From the NCBI GenBank assembly GCA_019359245.1, contig JAHHHR010000002.1, positions 124,001 through 188,000 of the forward strand: a stretch of DNA of 64,000 nt, written 5' to 3'. The stretch comes from Nostoc desertorum CM1-VF14 (GTDB lineage Bacteria > Cyanobacteriota > Cyanobacteriia > Cyanobacteriales > Nostocaceae). Each line of letters starts with the position of its first letter. The first letter of the stretch is position 1. The translations under genes were made by a program, and so were the position numbers. The notes beneath the pieces were generated by a model that was not told the DNA's origin, made no database searches, and saw only the letters and a program-made list of their open reading frames with translations. Below are positions 35,726-44,874 of this stretch, one piece after another.

Positions 35726-37557
35726 ATGAAGATTAAAAAAAAAGAAATATCCTACGCCAATCACTAACGGTTTTCCGCTACAGTGGACGGGCTATAAGCC
35801 TAGTATGGACTACTAGCCGATCGCTTACTATTCTTCTGGCGAGTTTAACAATAGTTTCTGGCCTTTTACCGGCGGCGATATCCTACATCAGTAAGTTAAT
35901 TGTTGATGCAGTGGTATTTGCATCTCAAGTTAACTCACAAAATAATGGTTTTGTCAATATTTATCCCTCCCTATTTTATGTAGGATTAGAAGCGATCGCT
36001 GTAATTTTACTAGCAGGCGGTCAACGGGGAATCATCATTTGTCAATCGTTATTGCGGGCGCTATTGGGTCAACGGGTAAATGTACTAATTTTAGAAAAGG
36101 CGCTGACACTGGATCTCAGGCAGTTTGAAGATTCAGAATTCTATGATAAATTGACCAATGCCCGACGAGAAGCATCTGTTCGTCCCCTTTCTTTAGTAAA
36201 CCGCACCTTTGGGTTAGTGCAAAATGCTCTTTCCCTGTTCACCTACGGTATTTTGCTAGTAAATTTCTCAGTTTGGGCGGTGCTAATGCTGATTTTGGCA
36301 GCTATCCCTGTATTTATTGCCGAAACAAAGTTTGCTGGGGAAGGCTTTCGCTTGTTTAGTTGGCGTGCGGCAGAAACTCGTCAACAGCACTACTTAGAAA
36401 ATCTGCTAGCAAGAGAAGATTTTGTCACAGAAGTCAAACTCTACCAGTTGGGAGAGATGTTGCTAGGGCGTTATCGCAACTTGTTTGATCAACTCTATGG
36501 CGAAGACCGCAATTTAACTCTGCGGCGAGGAGTGTGGGGATATCTCCTAGGTTTAGTTAGTACTGGCGCTTTTTACGTAGCATACGCTTGGATTGTGCTA
36601 GAAACAGTTCGAGGTAGGATTTCTTTGGGAGATATGACAATGTATCTCACTGTATTTCGCCAAGGACAGTCTACTTTCTCCAATGCCCTCACCTCTATTG
36701 GAGGGATGTATGAAGACAACCTATATCTATCGAATCTCTACGATTTCCTGGAAGAGAAAGTACCAAAGTCTTGGGGTAAAGCAACCATTGGTTTAAATCC
36801 CCAAGATGGTATCCGTTTCGAGAACGTATCATTTACTTATCCAGGAAGTTCCAAGCCAGCGTTGACAAATATTTCGCTGCACTTGAAACCTAGAGAGAAA
36901 CTGGCAATCGTCGGTGAAAATGGTTCGGGTAAGACTACTTTAATCAAACTACTTACCCGACTCTACACGCCAGATTCTGGGCGAATTTTCTTAGATGGCT
37001 TGGACTTGCAGGAATGGGATGTGGATGTGCTGCGGCGTCGCATTGGTGTGATTTTCCAGAACTTTGTCCGATATCAGTTCACTGTGGGTGAGAATATTGG
37101 CGTGGGAGATGTAGAACATCTCGAAAACAAAAACCGTTGGCAAACTGCTGCTGAAAAAGGCATGGCCCAATCTTTTATTGACCAATTACCCCAAAGCTTC
37201 CAGACTCAGCTTGGTCGTTGGTTTAAGGGAGGGCAGGAACTTTCTGGGGGACAGTGGCAGAAAATTGCTTTGTCTCGTGCTTTTATGCGATCGCAAGCAG
37301 ATATCTTAGTGTTAGATGAACCAACATCAGCAATAGATGCCCAAGCTGAGTTTGAGATTTTCAATCATTTTCGCGCTATTACTCAAAATCAGATGGTACT
37401 TTTGATTTCCCATCGTTTCTCAACAGTACGAATGGCTGACAAAATTCTAGTTATTGAAAACGGGGAAGTTATAGAACAGGGAACTCACGAAGAACTGTTA
37501 CAGCTAGGAGGACGTTATGCCAAGTTGTTTCTGTTACAAGCAGCCGGTTATCAATAG
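35726..37557 (+). CDS. ABC transporter, fused permease/ATPase, N-terminus frameshifted at A9
   Basis: Exporter-type half transporter. The ATPase part is complete: Walker A GENGSGKTT, signature LSGGQWQK, Walker B ILVLDEPTS and the His switch LLISHRFST. About six membrane helices precede it. The uninterrupted frame only begins at GTG 35911, but the 5' bases 35743-35910 encode a normal family N-terminus in that same frame (RNILRQSLTVFRYSGRAIS, then helix 1 SLTILLASLTIVSGLLPAA). The only ATG (35726) is in another frame and joins it if one A is added to the A9 run at 35735-35743. The gene is therefore frameshifted, misassembled, or expressed by slippage. Substrate unknown. Confidence 0.88.
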
Positions 37558-37589
37558 GAAAAGAACCTAAAAATCTTTGTAAATTGAGA

Positions 37590-37625
37590 TAGCGATGCCT
37601 AGGTTGGGCTGCGCCTACGCTCACT
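37590..37625. repeat. GCGATGCC...GCGCCTACGC dispersed repeat
   Basis: Short GC-rich unit of the family built on GCGATGCC-TGCGGCGGGC-TACGCCTACGC. Other copies: 38438-38472 (reverse orientation), 42164-42192 (partial), 57357-57386 (inside a gene) and 58529-58561. Confidence 0.6.
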
Positions 37626-37742
37626 TTGTACAAAGCACATAACACCTCTATGAAACCATGTTAACCTGTTCGGTAAACGTGGGTAAAATCTCTTTATTGC
37701 CTAGACGCTCCGTATCGTTAAACATTGTTACCCGATAGAACT

Positions 37743-38369
37743 ATGCAAATAACACAACAGCGATACTATACCCCAGAGGAATATTTAGAGTTAGAGGAAG
37801 CTGCTGACTACAAAAGTGAATACATTGACGGGCAAGTAATTCCTATCGCGGGTGGAACGATAAATCACAATCGAATCTCGTTGAATCTAAGTGCTGCCTT
37901 AAATTTTGCGTTTTGCCAGCAAGATTACGAAGTTTTCATGGGTGATGTTCGTCTGTGGATACCCCAAAAGCTTACCTATACCTATCCAGATGTGATGATT
38001 CTGGCAGGTGAACCAGAGTTTTTTAACAACCGGAAGGATGTAATTCTGAATCCACAGATTATTGTTGAGGTCTTATCAAAATCAACGAAAGGCTACGATC
38101 GCGAAGATAAATTTCAGGCTTACCGAACTATTTCTACCTTTCAAGAATATCTATTAATTGACCAAACTCAGATTCATGTAGATCAATTTTCCAAAACCGG
38201 GAAAAAGCAATGGGCGCTTCGTGAATATGATGAAGAAGATGAAGAAGATGAAGCGATCGCACTTGTAACTGTACCCTTTGAGATTTCTCTACAAGATTTA
38301 TACAACAAGGTGAAGTTTGAGCCTGTTGAGTCGGAAGGGGAAAGTGCTGATATTGAAGGATTGGGGTAA
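37743..38369 (+). CDS. Uma2 family (DUF820) putative endonuclease
   Basis: Protein of 208 residues, second Uma2 member of the window. Family segments: YTPEEYLELEEAADYKSEYI at the N-terminus, YTYPDVMIL with the predicted catalytic Asp, QIIVEVLSKSTKGYDREDKF with catalytic Glu and Lys/Asp region, and FQEYLLIDQ. A run of acidic residues (DEEDEEDE) precedes the C-terminal strand and comes from a GAAGAT repeat in DNA. ATG 37743 is preferred over the upstream TTG. It lies at the left edge of a small defence-like island. Confidence 0.87.
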   Translation: MQITQQRYYTPEEYLELEEAADYKSEYIDGQVIPIAGGTINHNRISLNLSAALNFAFCQQDYEVFMGDVRLWIPQKLTYTYPDVMILAGEPEFFNNRKDVILNPQIIVEVLSKSTKGYDREDKFQAYRTISTFQEYLLIDQTQIHVDQFSKTGKKQWALREYDEEDEEDEAIALVTVPFEISLQDLYNKVKFEPVESEGESADIEGLG

Positions 38370-38437
38370 GGTGTGTAGGCATAGCTTATCGTTCGCGTCT
38401 CGCAGACAAGATATGGCGTAATTTATCTGACTTGACA

Positions 38438-38472
38438 AAGGCATAGGCGTAGCCCGCCGCAGGCATCGCTTG
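38438..38472. repeat. Dispersed repeat, reverse-oriented copy
   Basis: Reverse complement of the GCGATGCCTGCGGCGGGC-TACGCCTA unit seen at 58529-58561, with nearly identical bases. It sits between the Uma2 gene and the ATPase gene. Confidence 0.75.
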
Positions 38473-38554
38473 TTTTTGCTCAAGTGATAAGTGTTAAGAG
38501 TGCTTATACTAATACTAGTCATTAACTCTTTGTTGTCTCCGGCTAGCTTTCATT

Positions 38555-39697
38555 ATGTTGAAGACGATAAAAATAGATAATTTCCGTAGTTTCCAATCTT
38601 TCGAGCTTCAGCAGCTTGGTAGAGTCAACCTGCTCGTTGGTAAAAACAATATCGGTAAAACATCAATACTAGAAGCTATTCAACTTTTATGCTCACGGAA
38701 TAATCTTGATCCACTACGTCAGACAATGACTAACCGGAGTGAATATTTTTTTGATGATGAGCGTAGTGAACGTAGGTTAAGGTTACCTCAAGCTCAAGAC
38801 CTTGATGTTCGTCACCTTTTTTATGGTCACGAGATTGAACTGGGGAGTAAATTTTCAATAACAGGTACTAATGGGAATATTCAAGAGGAGCTTATTGTAT
38901 CAATAGAAGAACGCAAAATTTCTTCAAAAGAGCCACTTAGCTCATCGCCTGAGTTTCTATATGATGAAGTCCCAGATGCATTAAGAGAAATAGATTTCAA
39001 TATTAAGTGGAATTATGGGCGAGAAGAAAAGCCTTGGAGACTACCGCTATCAGCTAATGGCGGACTTCCTATAGAGGATTATACTCGCCAATTGCGTAGA
39101 GAACCTAAAAATTCATCACCAAAAATACAATTTATAACATCATCTTCTTTAGGAACTGAGAAGATGATTGAACTATTTGATCAGATAGTACTAACGCCTG
39201 AAGAAAAACTTGTAGAGCAGGCACTTCATAGAATAGACTCTAAAATTCAACGGATTGCTCCAGTTAGTTCTCGAAAGTCCAGGTATTCCTTAGATTCGCG
39301 GGGCGGTTTTTTTGTACTTCTTTCTGATAGTAATCAGCGTGTACCAATTGGTAGTATGGGTGATGGTATTTGGCGTATCTTAGGACTCGCACTCGCTACA
39401 GTGTGTGCTAAAGATGGATACTTATTTGTTGATGAAATTGATACCGGACTCCATTTTACGGCGATGTCTGATATGTGGAAACTGATTTGGGAAACAGCCA
39501 AAAGATTAAATGTGCAAGTTTTCGCAACTACACACAATAGTGATTGTTGGACAAGTTTAGCTAGTATTGCAGAGCAGGAAGACGCAACTGAGGATGGTAT
39601 TAGAATTCACAGAATTGAGAAAGGTAAAGAAACAAGTGTAGTCTTCACTGAACCTCAAATTGTCATTGCTGCTGAAAGAGAAATTGAGGTACGTTAG
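38555..39697 (+). CDS. AAA/ABC-type ATPase (OLD/RecF-like), partner of DUF3226 gene
   Basis: Protein of 380 residues of the AAA_15/AAA_21 SMC-like ATPase group. The start IKIDNFRSFQSF is the usual N-terminal strand. Walker A is GKNNIGKT (29-36 region). A signature-like SMGDG lies near 271, Walker B is YLFVDEIDTG near 290, and the His switch is ATTHNSD. It lacks a fused nuclease domain. Two bases separate its stop from the next gene, a TOPRIM-like DUF3226 protein. ATPase plus TOPRIM pairs include anti-phage systems such as OLD class 2 and PARIS (AriA/AriB), so a defence role is plausible but unproven. Confidence 0.85.
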   Translation: MLKTIKIDNFRSFQSFELQQLGRVNLLVGKNNIGKTSILEAIQLLCSRNNLDPLRQTMTNRSEYFFDDERSERRLRLPQAQDLDVRHLFYGHEIELGSKFSITGTNGNIQEELIVSIEERKISSKEPLSSSPEFLYDEVPDALREIDFNIKWNYGREEKPWRLPLSANGGLPIEDYTRQLRREPKNSSPKIQFITSSSLGTEKMIELFDQIVLTPEEKLVEQALHRIDSKIQRIAPVSSRKSRYSLDSRGGFFVLLSDSNQRVPIGSMGDGIWRILGLALATVCAKDGYLFVDEIDTGLHFTAMSDMWKLIWETAKRLNVQVFATTHNSDCWTSLASIAEQEDATEDGIRIHRIEKGKETSVVFTEPQIVIAAEREIEVR

Positions 39698-39699
39698 TA

Positions 39700-40349
39700 A
39701 TGACAAAAGGTTATGATCCCAAAAAACTGTTAGTAGAAGGACAAGAAGATTTACGAGTTATACCAGAATTAATAGAAAAAAACGGAATTCGTTGGGCTGA
39801 GAACAAAAGGGAAGCAATTGTATCAATACGAGATTGCGGAGGCTACGAAAAGATTGATGCAAACCTTATCTCTACTGAATTACAAGCATCAGGATCACCC
39901 ATTTAGGCGTGATAATAGACGCAGATGAAGATTTACCTGCACGTTGGATAAGCATAAGAAATGCTTGTTTGCCAAGTATTCTCGACATTCCTGAAGAAAT
40001 ATCAGAGACAGGACTTATTCACGTTACAAAAAATGGAATTAAGTTTGGTATCTGGATTATGCCAGATAACCAAATGAGAGGTATGCTAGAGAGCTTTTTA
40101 GCTTATATGATTAGAGATGAGAGCGAAACTATTTGGCAATATGCTCAGGAAGTAGCGCAAGAAGCAAAAACCAAAGGAGCATCATTCAAAGATTCTTATC
40201 TTGATAAAGCTAAAATTTACACTTGGCTAGCATGGCAAGAAGAGCCAGTAAGACAACTGCATCAAGCTATAAAGTATGAAATTCTGAATCCTCAACATCC
40301 AAAAGTGCAGACATTTTTAACATGGTTTAAAAACCTATATAACTTATAA
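39700..40349 (+). pseudogene. DUF3226/TOPRIM-like protein, split by a frameshift
   Basis: Two overlapping frames together give one DUF3226-type protein of about 215 residues. The first part (39700-39906) reads LLVEGQEDLRVIPELIEKNG, a TOPRIM-like start with a conserved Glu; it then stops with TAG at 39904. The second frame continues with LGVIIDADEDLPARW (the D-x-D-x-D acidic motif) to 40349. Adding one base at the GG at 39892-39893 restores a continuous A-S-G-I-T-H-L-G-V-I-I-D. No classic slippery heptamer is present, so mutation or sequence error is more likely than programmed frameshifting. It would be the nuclease partner of the ATPase just upstream. Confidence 0.8.
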
Positions 40350-40440
40350 AACTTTGCTATTTTTAAAAGGCGATTGTGTTGTTATTTTGTTTAGTAAAAA
40401 TATCTTGAACGAAATATAAATTACTAAATATGTAGAGTTT

Positions 40441-41151
40441 ATGAATCAAAAGACAGATAAATTTATTTTTCCTGAGAAAGGGTTTTACCTTGTAGTTGAT
40501 AAAGTAGCTGAAACAGATTATTTTCTCGATATGTTGAAAAATAAACAAGACAGCTACCAAGAATTTAAGTATATATTTAGTGCGTTTGCTTCGGCTGCAA
40601 GAAGCATTACTTTCTGTCTGCAAGCTGTCATGTCTAAATACCCTGGTTTTAATGAATGGTATCCTCAACAGCAAGAGAAATTAAAAAGTAGTAATCTTGC
40701 TAAATATTTTGTGGAGTTAAGAAATCAAGTTCAGAAGACAGGAAACATTCCTATTACTCACAGTGGTTTCTTTGGAGGACAACCTCTTGAGATTGTCTAT
40801 TCTTATAGATTTGAATTTGCAAAAGATTTAAATGTAAAAGACATTCCTGATGGTGAAGTGCTTCAACTTTGTCATAACTATTTTACTGAAGTTTTAGAAA
40901 TTATTTGTAAATGCTATCGAAAATTTGACGTTTATGTTGATCCTAGAATAATTTTCACTATGAGAGGGCTTGAAAAACTTGGATGGTCAATCGAAGATTT
41001 GGAGGAAGCATTAGGCTTTCCTAGAGGTTACACAGATATAGAAGATTGGCCTGAAGATAATAGGATTGAGATAAGACTTCAAGTTTTAAGTAGGTATGGT
41101 AGTGATGAAGAATTAGAATACTTTTTAAGTAAGTACAAGATCACAGGATAA
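40441..41151 (+). CDS. Uncharacterised protein, possibly HEPN-like
   Basis: Protein of 236 residues that I do not firmly recognise. The N-terminal half is helical: FKYIFSAFASAARSITFCLQ, a following FNEWYPQQQEKL, then FVELRNQVQKTG. This order resembles HEPN-fold proteins, whose second motif is R-N-x-x-x-H; here the His position is Lys, so an active RNase is doubtful. The C-terminal part (about 180-236) is acidic and rich in Trp/Asp. It is 91 bp downstream of the broken DUF3226 gene, same strand, and upstream of a toxin-antitoxin pair, so it may belong to the same island. Confidence 0.55.
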   Translation: MNQKTDKFIFPEKGFYLVVDKVAETDYFLDMLKNKQDSYQEFKYIFSAFASAARSITFCLQAVMSKYPGFNEWYPQQQEKLKSSNLAKYFVELRNQVQKTGNIPITHSGFFGGQPLEIVYSYRFEFAKDLNVKDIPDGEVLQLCHNYFTEVLEIICKCYRKFDVYVDPRIIFTMRGLEKLGWSIEDLEEALGFPRGYTDIEDWPEDNRIEIRLQVLSRYGSDEELEYFLSKYKITG

Positions 41152-41241
41152 GCTAATTAGCTAATGCTACTTAGCACTCTCCAAATCTGATGAAAAGCGA
41201 TCGCTCTTTTCACAGTAACCTTTAAAATTTATATAGCTCTG

Positions 41242-41763
41242 TTAACTAAACTCTCTAACTATCGTTGCTATTGGCAAAAATAACGAGAGTTCATTATCTT
41301 GAAAAGGAATAAACTCATACTTGAGATAAAATTCTTTTGCTTGCAAATCGATAGCATCAACTCTCACGGCGTACATACCAATTTCTTGAGAAACACGAAC
41401 AGCACGATAGAGAGCATCAGCTAACAATTCACCTCCTAAACCTTGTCCTTTAATCGAGTTATCTACAGCTAACCTCCCAATCAGCATTCCTGAAATCGGA
41501 TAGGCTGGCATTCCACTTTGATAAGATTCTGGTAAGGATTCATACTCAATAATGCTGGCACTGACAGTATAATAGCCATCAATCTTCAAGCTTCCTGATG
41601 TTGGAATTGCTACAAATGTTTTAGCAATTCCTTTATTATGATTTTGCCGTGCATATTTCTTAAGATAATCATTCAAACTTGCATAACCGCAATCAAAAGA
41701 ATCTCTTTGATGCTTTTTATCAATTGGTACAAAATTCCATCTTGCCTCGCTATCACTTGTCAT
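41242..41763 (-). CDS. GNAT acetyltransferase toxin (TacT/AtaT-like)
   Basis: Protein of 173 residues with a GNAT fold. The acetyl-CoA loop is visible as GRLAVDNSIKGQGLGGELL. The N-terminal DSFDCGYASLNDYLKKYARQ segment (D-C-G/x-x-x-L-N-x-W/Y-L) is typical of GNAT toxins that acetylate aminoacyl-tRNA. Its ATG overlaps the end of a DUF1778 antitoxin gene by 11 bp, the usual arrangement antitoxin-then-toxin. Tentatively, the pair represses its own promoter. Confidence 0.9.
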   Translation of the reverse strand: MTSDSEARWNFVPIDKKHQRDSFDCGYASLNDYLKKYARQNHNKGIAKTFVAIPTSGSLKIDGYYTVSASIIEYESLPESYQSGMPAYPISGMLIGRLAVDNSIKGQGLGGELLADALYRAVRVSQEIGMYAVRVDAIDLQAKEFYLKYEFIPFQDNELSLFLPIATIVREFS

Positions 41764-42037
41764 ACTTCTGTCTATATTTGTGAATAGCAGATTTGAGTTT
41801 TCCCTTCAGTTCTGGCGGATTTTCCATTACTGACATAAACAAATCTCTATCAAGATTAGACAGCACAAGCCTTTCATTTGCATCTATATCTTGCTTGGCG
41901 ACTGGCAAAACATGAAAAAGTGTATAAGCACTCAAAGAAATTCCTTTGAGACTCGCAGCCCGTTCTAATAGTTCTTTTTGCTCTTGGGTAACTCGTAAAT
42001 CGATACGGCAATCTTTGGCAGATGATATTTCTGACAT
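41753..42037 (-). CDS. DUF1778 ribbon-helix-helix antitoxin
   Basis: Protein of 94 residues. The N-terminus has the ribbon-helix-helix pattern of DUF1778 antitoxins (RIDLRVTQEQKELLERAASL, then KGISLSAYTLFHV). The C-terminal region NPPELKGKLKSAIHKYRQKY would wrap the toxin, with N-P-P being the usual neutralising segment. It is first gene of the pair and likely the DNA-binding autoregulator. The start ATG at 42035-42037 fits the family length. Confidence 0.9.
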   Translation of the reverse strand: MSEISSAKDCRIDLRVTQEQKELLERAASLKGISLSAYTLFHVLPVAKQDIDANERLVLSNLDRDLFMSVMENPPELKGKLKSAIHKYRQKYDK

Positions 42038-42251
42038 GGCTAATTTTTACCTTTAGCTGAGTCTCTATCTACAGCATAACTGATATTAGTGGACAATGTA
42101 CACACAATATTTGAACCCAGGATCATTTTTTCATCACCTCTAGGTGAACTAAAACACTAGCGTGGCGATAGCGATGCCTGCGGCAAAACGCACCATCCCT
42201 TAATAACTTCGATAAAATCACTATGGTGCTAGTTAACCCTCCCTAAATCTG

Positions 42252-44828
42252 ATGAAAAGCGATCGCTCCCCTTCCCAACCCTCCCTTCAACGCCCTGAAC
42301 TACTCGCGCCAGCAGGTAATTGGGACTGTGCTAAAGCTGCTGTGGAAAATGGGGCAGATGCGATTTACTTCGGTTTGGATCGCTTCAACGCCAGAATGCG
42401 GGCACAAAACTTTACTGAGGCAGACTTACCCCAATTGATGGCATTCTTGCATCGTCGTGGTGTAAAGGGTTATGTCACTGTCAACACACTAATCTTTCCC
42501 AAAGAATTAGCAGAAGCGCAGCAATATCTCCGCACAATTATTGCAGCAGGTGTGGATGCGGTGATTGTCCAAGATATTGGTATATGCCGTCTTATCCGTC
42601 ACCTGTCGCCTGATTTTCCCATCCATGCTTCCACCCAAATGACCATCACCAGTGCGGCTGGGGTGGAATTTGCCAAGTCCCTCGGCTGTCAATTGGTAGT
42701 GCTGGCGCGTGAATGTTCTCTTCAGGAAATCAATAAAATTCAGCAGCAGATTGCCCAACAAGAAACTTCGCTACCTTTGGAAGTTTTTGTTCACGGTGCT
42801 TTGTGCGTGGCATATTCCGGTCAGTGTTTGACTAGCGAGGCTTTAGGCGGACGTTCTGCAAACCGAGGTGAATGTGCCCAAGCTTGCCGGATGCCCTACG
42901 AGTTAATCGCTGATGGGCAAGTTGTGAATTTAAAAGAACGCAAATATTTACTCAGTCCTCAAGACCTAGCAGGGTTAGATGTTTTGCCAGATTTGGTGAA
43001 ATCAGGAGTAACTTGTCTCAAAATTGAAGGTCGCCTAAAAGCTCCAGAGTATGTTGCTAATGTCACCCGTGTTTATCGGCAAGCTTTGGATAGTGTGATG
43101 ACGGAATTGGAAAGACCCTTCCCTACAAAAGAAGAGGGAATAAAAGCTCCCCTCTCCGCTTCAGAGAGGGGTTGGGGGAGAGGTCAATCAAATCAAGAAC
43201 ACTACAACCTAGAAATGGCATTTTCTCGCGGACTCTACACAGGCTGGTTTGGCGGGATTAATAATCAGGAACTAGTTCACGCCCGCTTTGGTAAAAAACG
43301 TGGGGTTTATTTAGGTGAGGTCAGCCGCATTCATAACGAACAGGTAACAGTGAAACTGGAAGCGCCTGTAAAACCGGGAGATGGAATTGTATTTGACTGC
43401 GGTCATCCAGAGGCGAAGGAAGAAGGCGGCCGGGTTTATGCTGTGGTGTCCAAAGGTAAAGAATCTATCCTGTCCTTTGGACGAAATGACTTGAACCTGC
43501 GCCGAGTGCATATAGGCGATCGCATTTGGAAAACCAGCGATCCAGAATTAGATAAGCAACTGCGTCAAAGTTTTGCAGGCGAGAATCCCCAATTTCAGCG
43601 TCCGATTGATGTAGAGGTTTATGGAGAAATTGGTCAGCCATTGATTGCGATCGCTCGCGATCAACTCGGTAATATTGTACAAGTGGAGTCTGCAATTTCT
43701 CTGGTTGAGGCACACACCAAACCCCTAAATACAGAGCGTTTACAAGAACAATTCGGTCGTTTGGGTAACACCCCTTTCTGTTTGGGAACGCTAACCAACT
43801 ACTTCAGTGATGCCGTAATGCTACCCGTAAGTGAGTTGAACCGGATGCGGCGGGAAATTGTGGTGCAGCTGGAAGAATTGCGAAGTCAACCTAAACGTTG
43901 GCAATTACATTCTGATGTCTCTTTCCAAGACTTACTCCCCTCTTCATCACCCTTATCCCTCTCATCTCCTTCACTCATCGTCTTAGTACGAAACCTCAAG
44001 CAACTTCAAGCCGCTCTCAAAGCTGGTATTGAGACACTTTATTGTGAATTTGAAGACCCCCGCGCCTACCGAGAAGCGGTGCAGCTAGTACATCAACAAA
44101 GACAACAATCCCTATCCCCTACTATTTGGGTTGCACCACCCCGAATTACTAAACCGGGAGAAAATTGGATTTTGCAGCAAGTACGTGCCTGTGAGGCAGA
44201 TGGCTATCTGATACGGAACTATGATCAACTGCAATTCTTTGCCCAAGAGCGTTGTATCGGAGATTTCTCACTTAACGTTGCTAATCCCTTAACAGCAGAC
44301 TACTTTCAGCAACGCTTTGCTTTGGAACGACTCACGGCATCCTATGACCTGAATATTACCCAACTACAAGACCTGCTCACCAGTTGTCCGCCCCAATGGT
44401 TTGAGGTGACAATCCATCAGCATATGCCGATGTTTCACATGGAACATTGTGTTTTTTGTGCCTTTCTCTCGACGGGTACAGACTACACCAACTGTGGACG
44501 ACCTTGTGAAAAGCAGGAAGTAAAATTAAAAGACCGCGTTGGCAGCGAACACGTTCTCAAGGCGGATATAGGTTGCCGCAATACTGTATTTAACGGTACT
44601 GCTCAAACGGGAGCAGAGTACGTACAGCGCCTCAGAGAATTGGGATTAAGTCACTTTCGTATCGAGTTTGTGAATGAAACCCCAGAACAAGTGCGTAAAA
44701 CAATAGATTGCTACAATCAACTACTGCAAGGTGAGATTACAGGTTCCCAACTCTGGCGTGAGTTGAGACTGCAAAATCAATTGGGCGTAACTCGCGGCCC
44801 TATGGGAGTGTCTGCACTGCGGTCATAA
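42252..44828 (+). CDS. U32 family peptidase / RlhA-like protein with repeat-derived insert
   Basis: Protein of 858 residues. The N-terminal catalytic-like domain has LLAPAGNWDCAKAAVENGAD, then EVFVHGALCVAYSGQCL with the family Cys, and further cysteines in GECAQACRMPY. A DUF3656-type domain follows, and C-terminal cysteines in HCVFCAFLS/NCGRPCEK complete the set. Relatives RlhA/TrhP hydroxylate rRNA or tRNA using prephenate and an Fe-S cluster; the full-length, two-domain form fits that group. Around residues 288-315 (43115-43195) a repeat with CCCCTCTCC/GAGAGGGG arms is inserted in frame. ATG 42252; a HIP1 site is directly downstream. Confidence 0.88.
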   Translation: MKSDRSPSQPSLQRPELLAPAGNWDCAKAAVENGADAIYFGLDRFNARMRAQNFTEADLPQLMAFLHRRGVKGYVTVNTLIFPKELAEAQQYLRTIIAAGVDAVIVQDIGICRLIRHLSPDFPIHASTQMTITSAAGVEFAKSLGCQLVVLARECSLQEINKIQQQIAQQETSLPLEVFVHGALCVAYSGQCLTSEALGGRSANRGECAQACRMPYELIADGQVVNLKERKYLLSPQDLAGLDVLPDLVKSGVTCLKIEGRLKAPEYVANVTRVYRQALDSVMTELERPFPTKEEGIKAPLSASERGWGRGQSNQEHYNLEMAFSRGLYTGWFGGINNQELVHARFGKKRGVYLGEVSRIHNEQVTVKLEAPVKPGDGIVFDCGHPEAKEEGGRVYAVVSKGKESILSFGRNDLNLRRVHIGDRIWKTSDPELDKQLRQSFAGENPQFQRPIDVEVYGEIGQPLIAIARDQLGNIVQVESAISLVEAHTKPLNTERLQEQFGRLGNTPFCLGTLTNYFSDAVMLPVSELNRMRREIVVQLEELRSQPKRWQLHSDVSFQDLLPSSSPLSLSSPSLIVLVRNLKQLQAALKAGIETLYCEFEDPRAYREAVQLVHQQRQQSLSPTIWVAPPRITKPGENWILQQVRACEADGYLIRNYDQLQFFAQERCIGDFSLNVANPLTADYFQQRFALERLTASYDLNITQLQDLLTSCPPQWFEVTIHQHMPMFHMEHCVFCAFLSTGTDYTNCGRPCEKQEVKLKDRVGSEHVLKADIGCRNTVFNGTAQTGAEYVQRLRELGLSHFRIEFVNETPEQVRKTIDCYNQLLQGEITGSQLWRELRLQNQLGVTRGPMGVSALRS

Positions 44829-44874
44829 AAGAGGAAAGGGGGCAGGGGGAGGAAAATTTATTTTTTGGAGTTCC

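Noticed and set aside
39700..40349. Programmed -1 frameshift in the DUF3226 gene
   Set aside because: No slippery X-XXY-YYZ heptamer or downstream stem is visible at the junction; one missing base is simpler.
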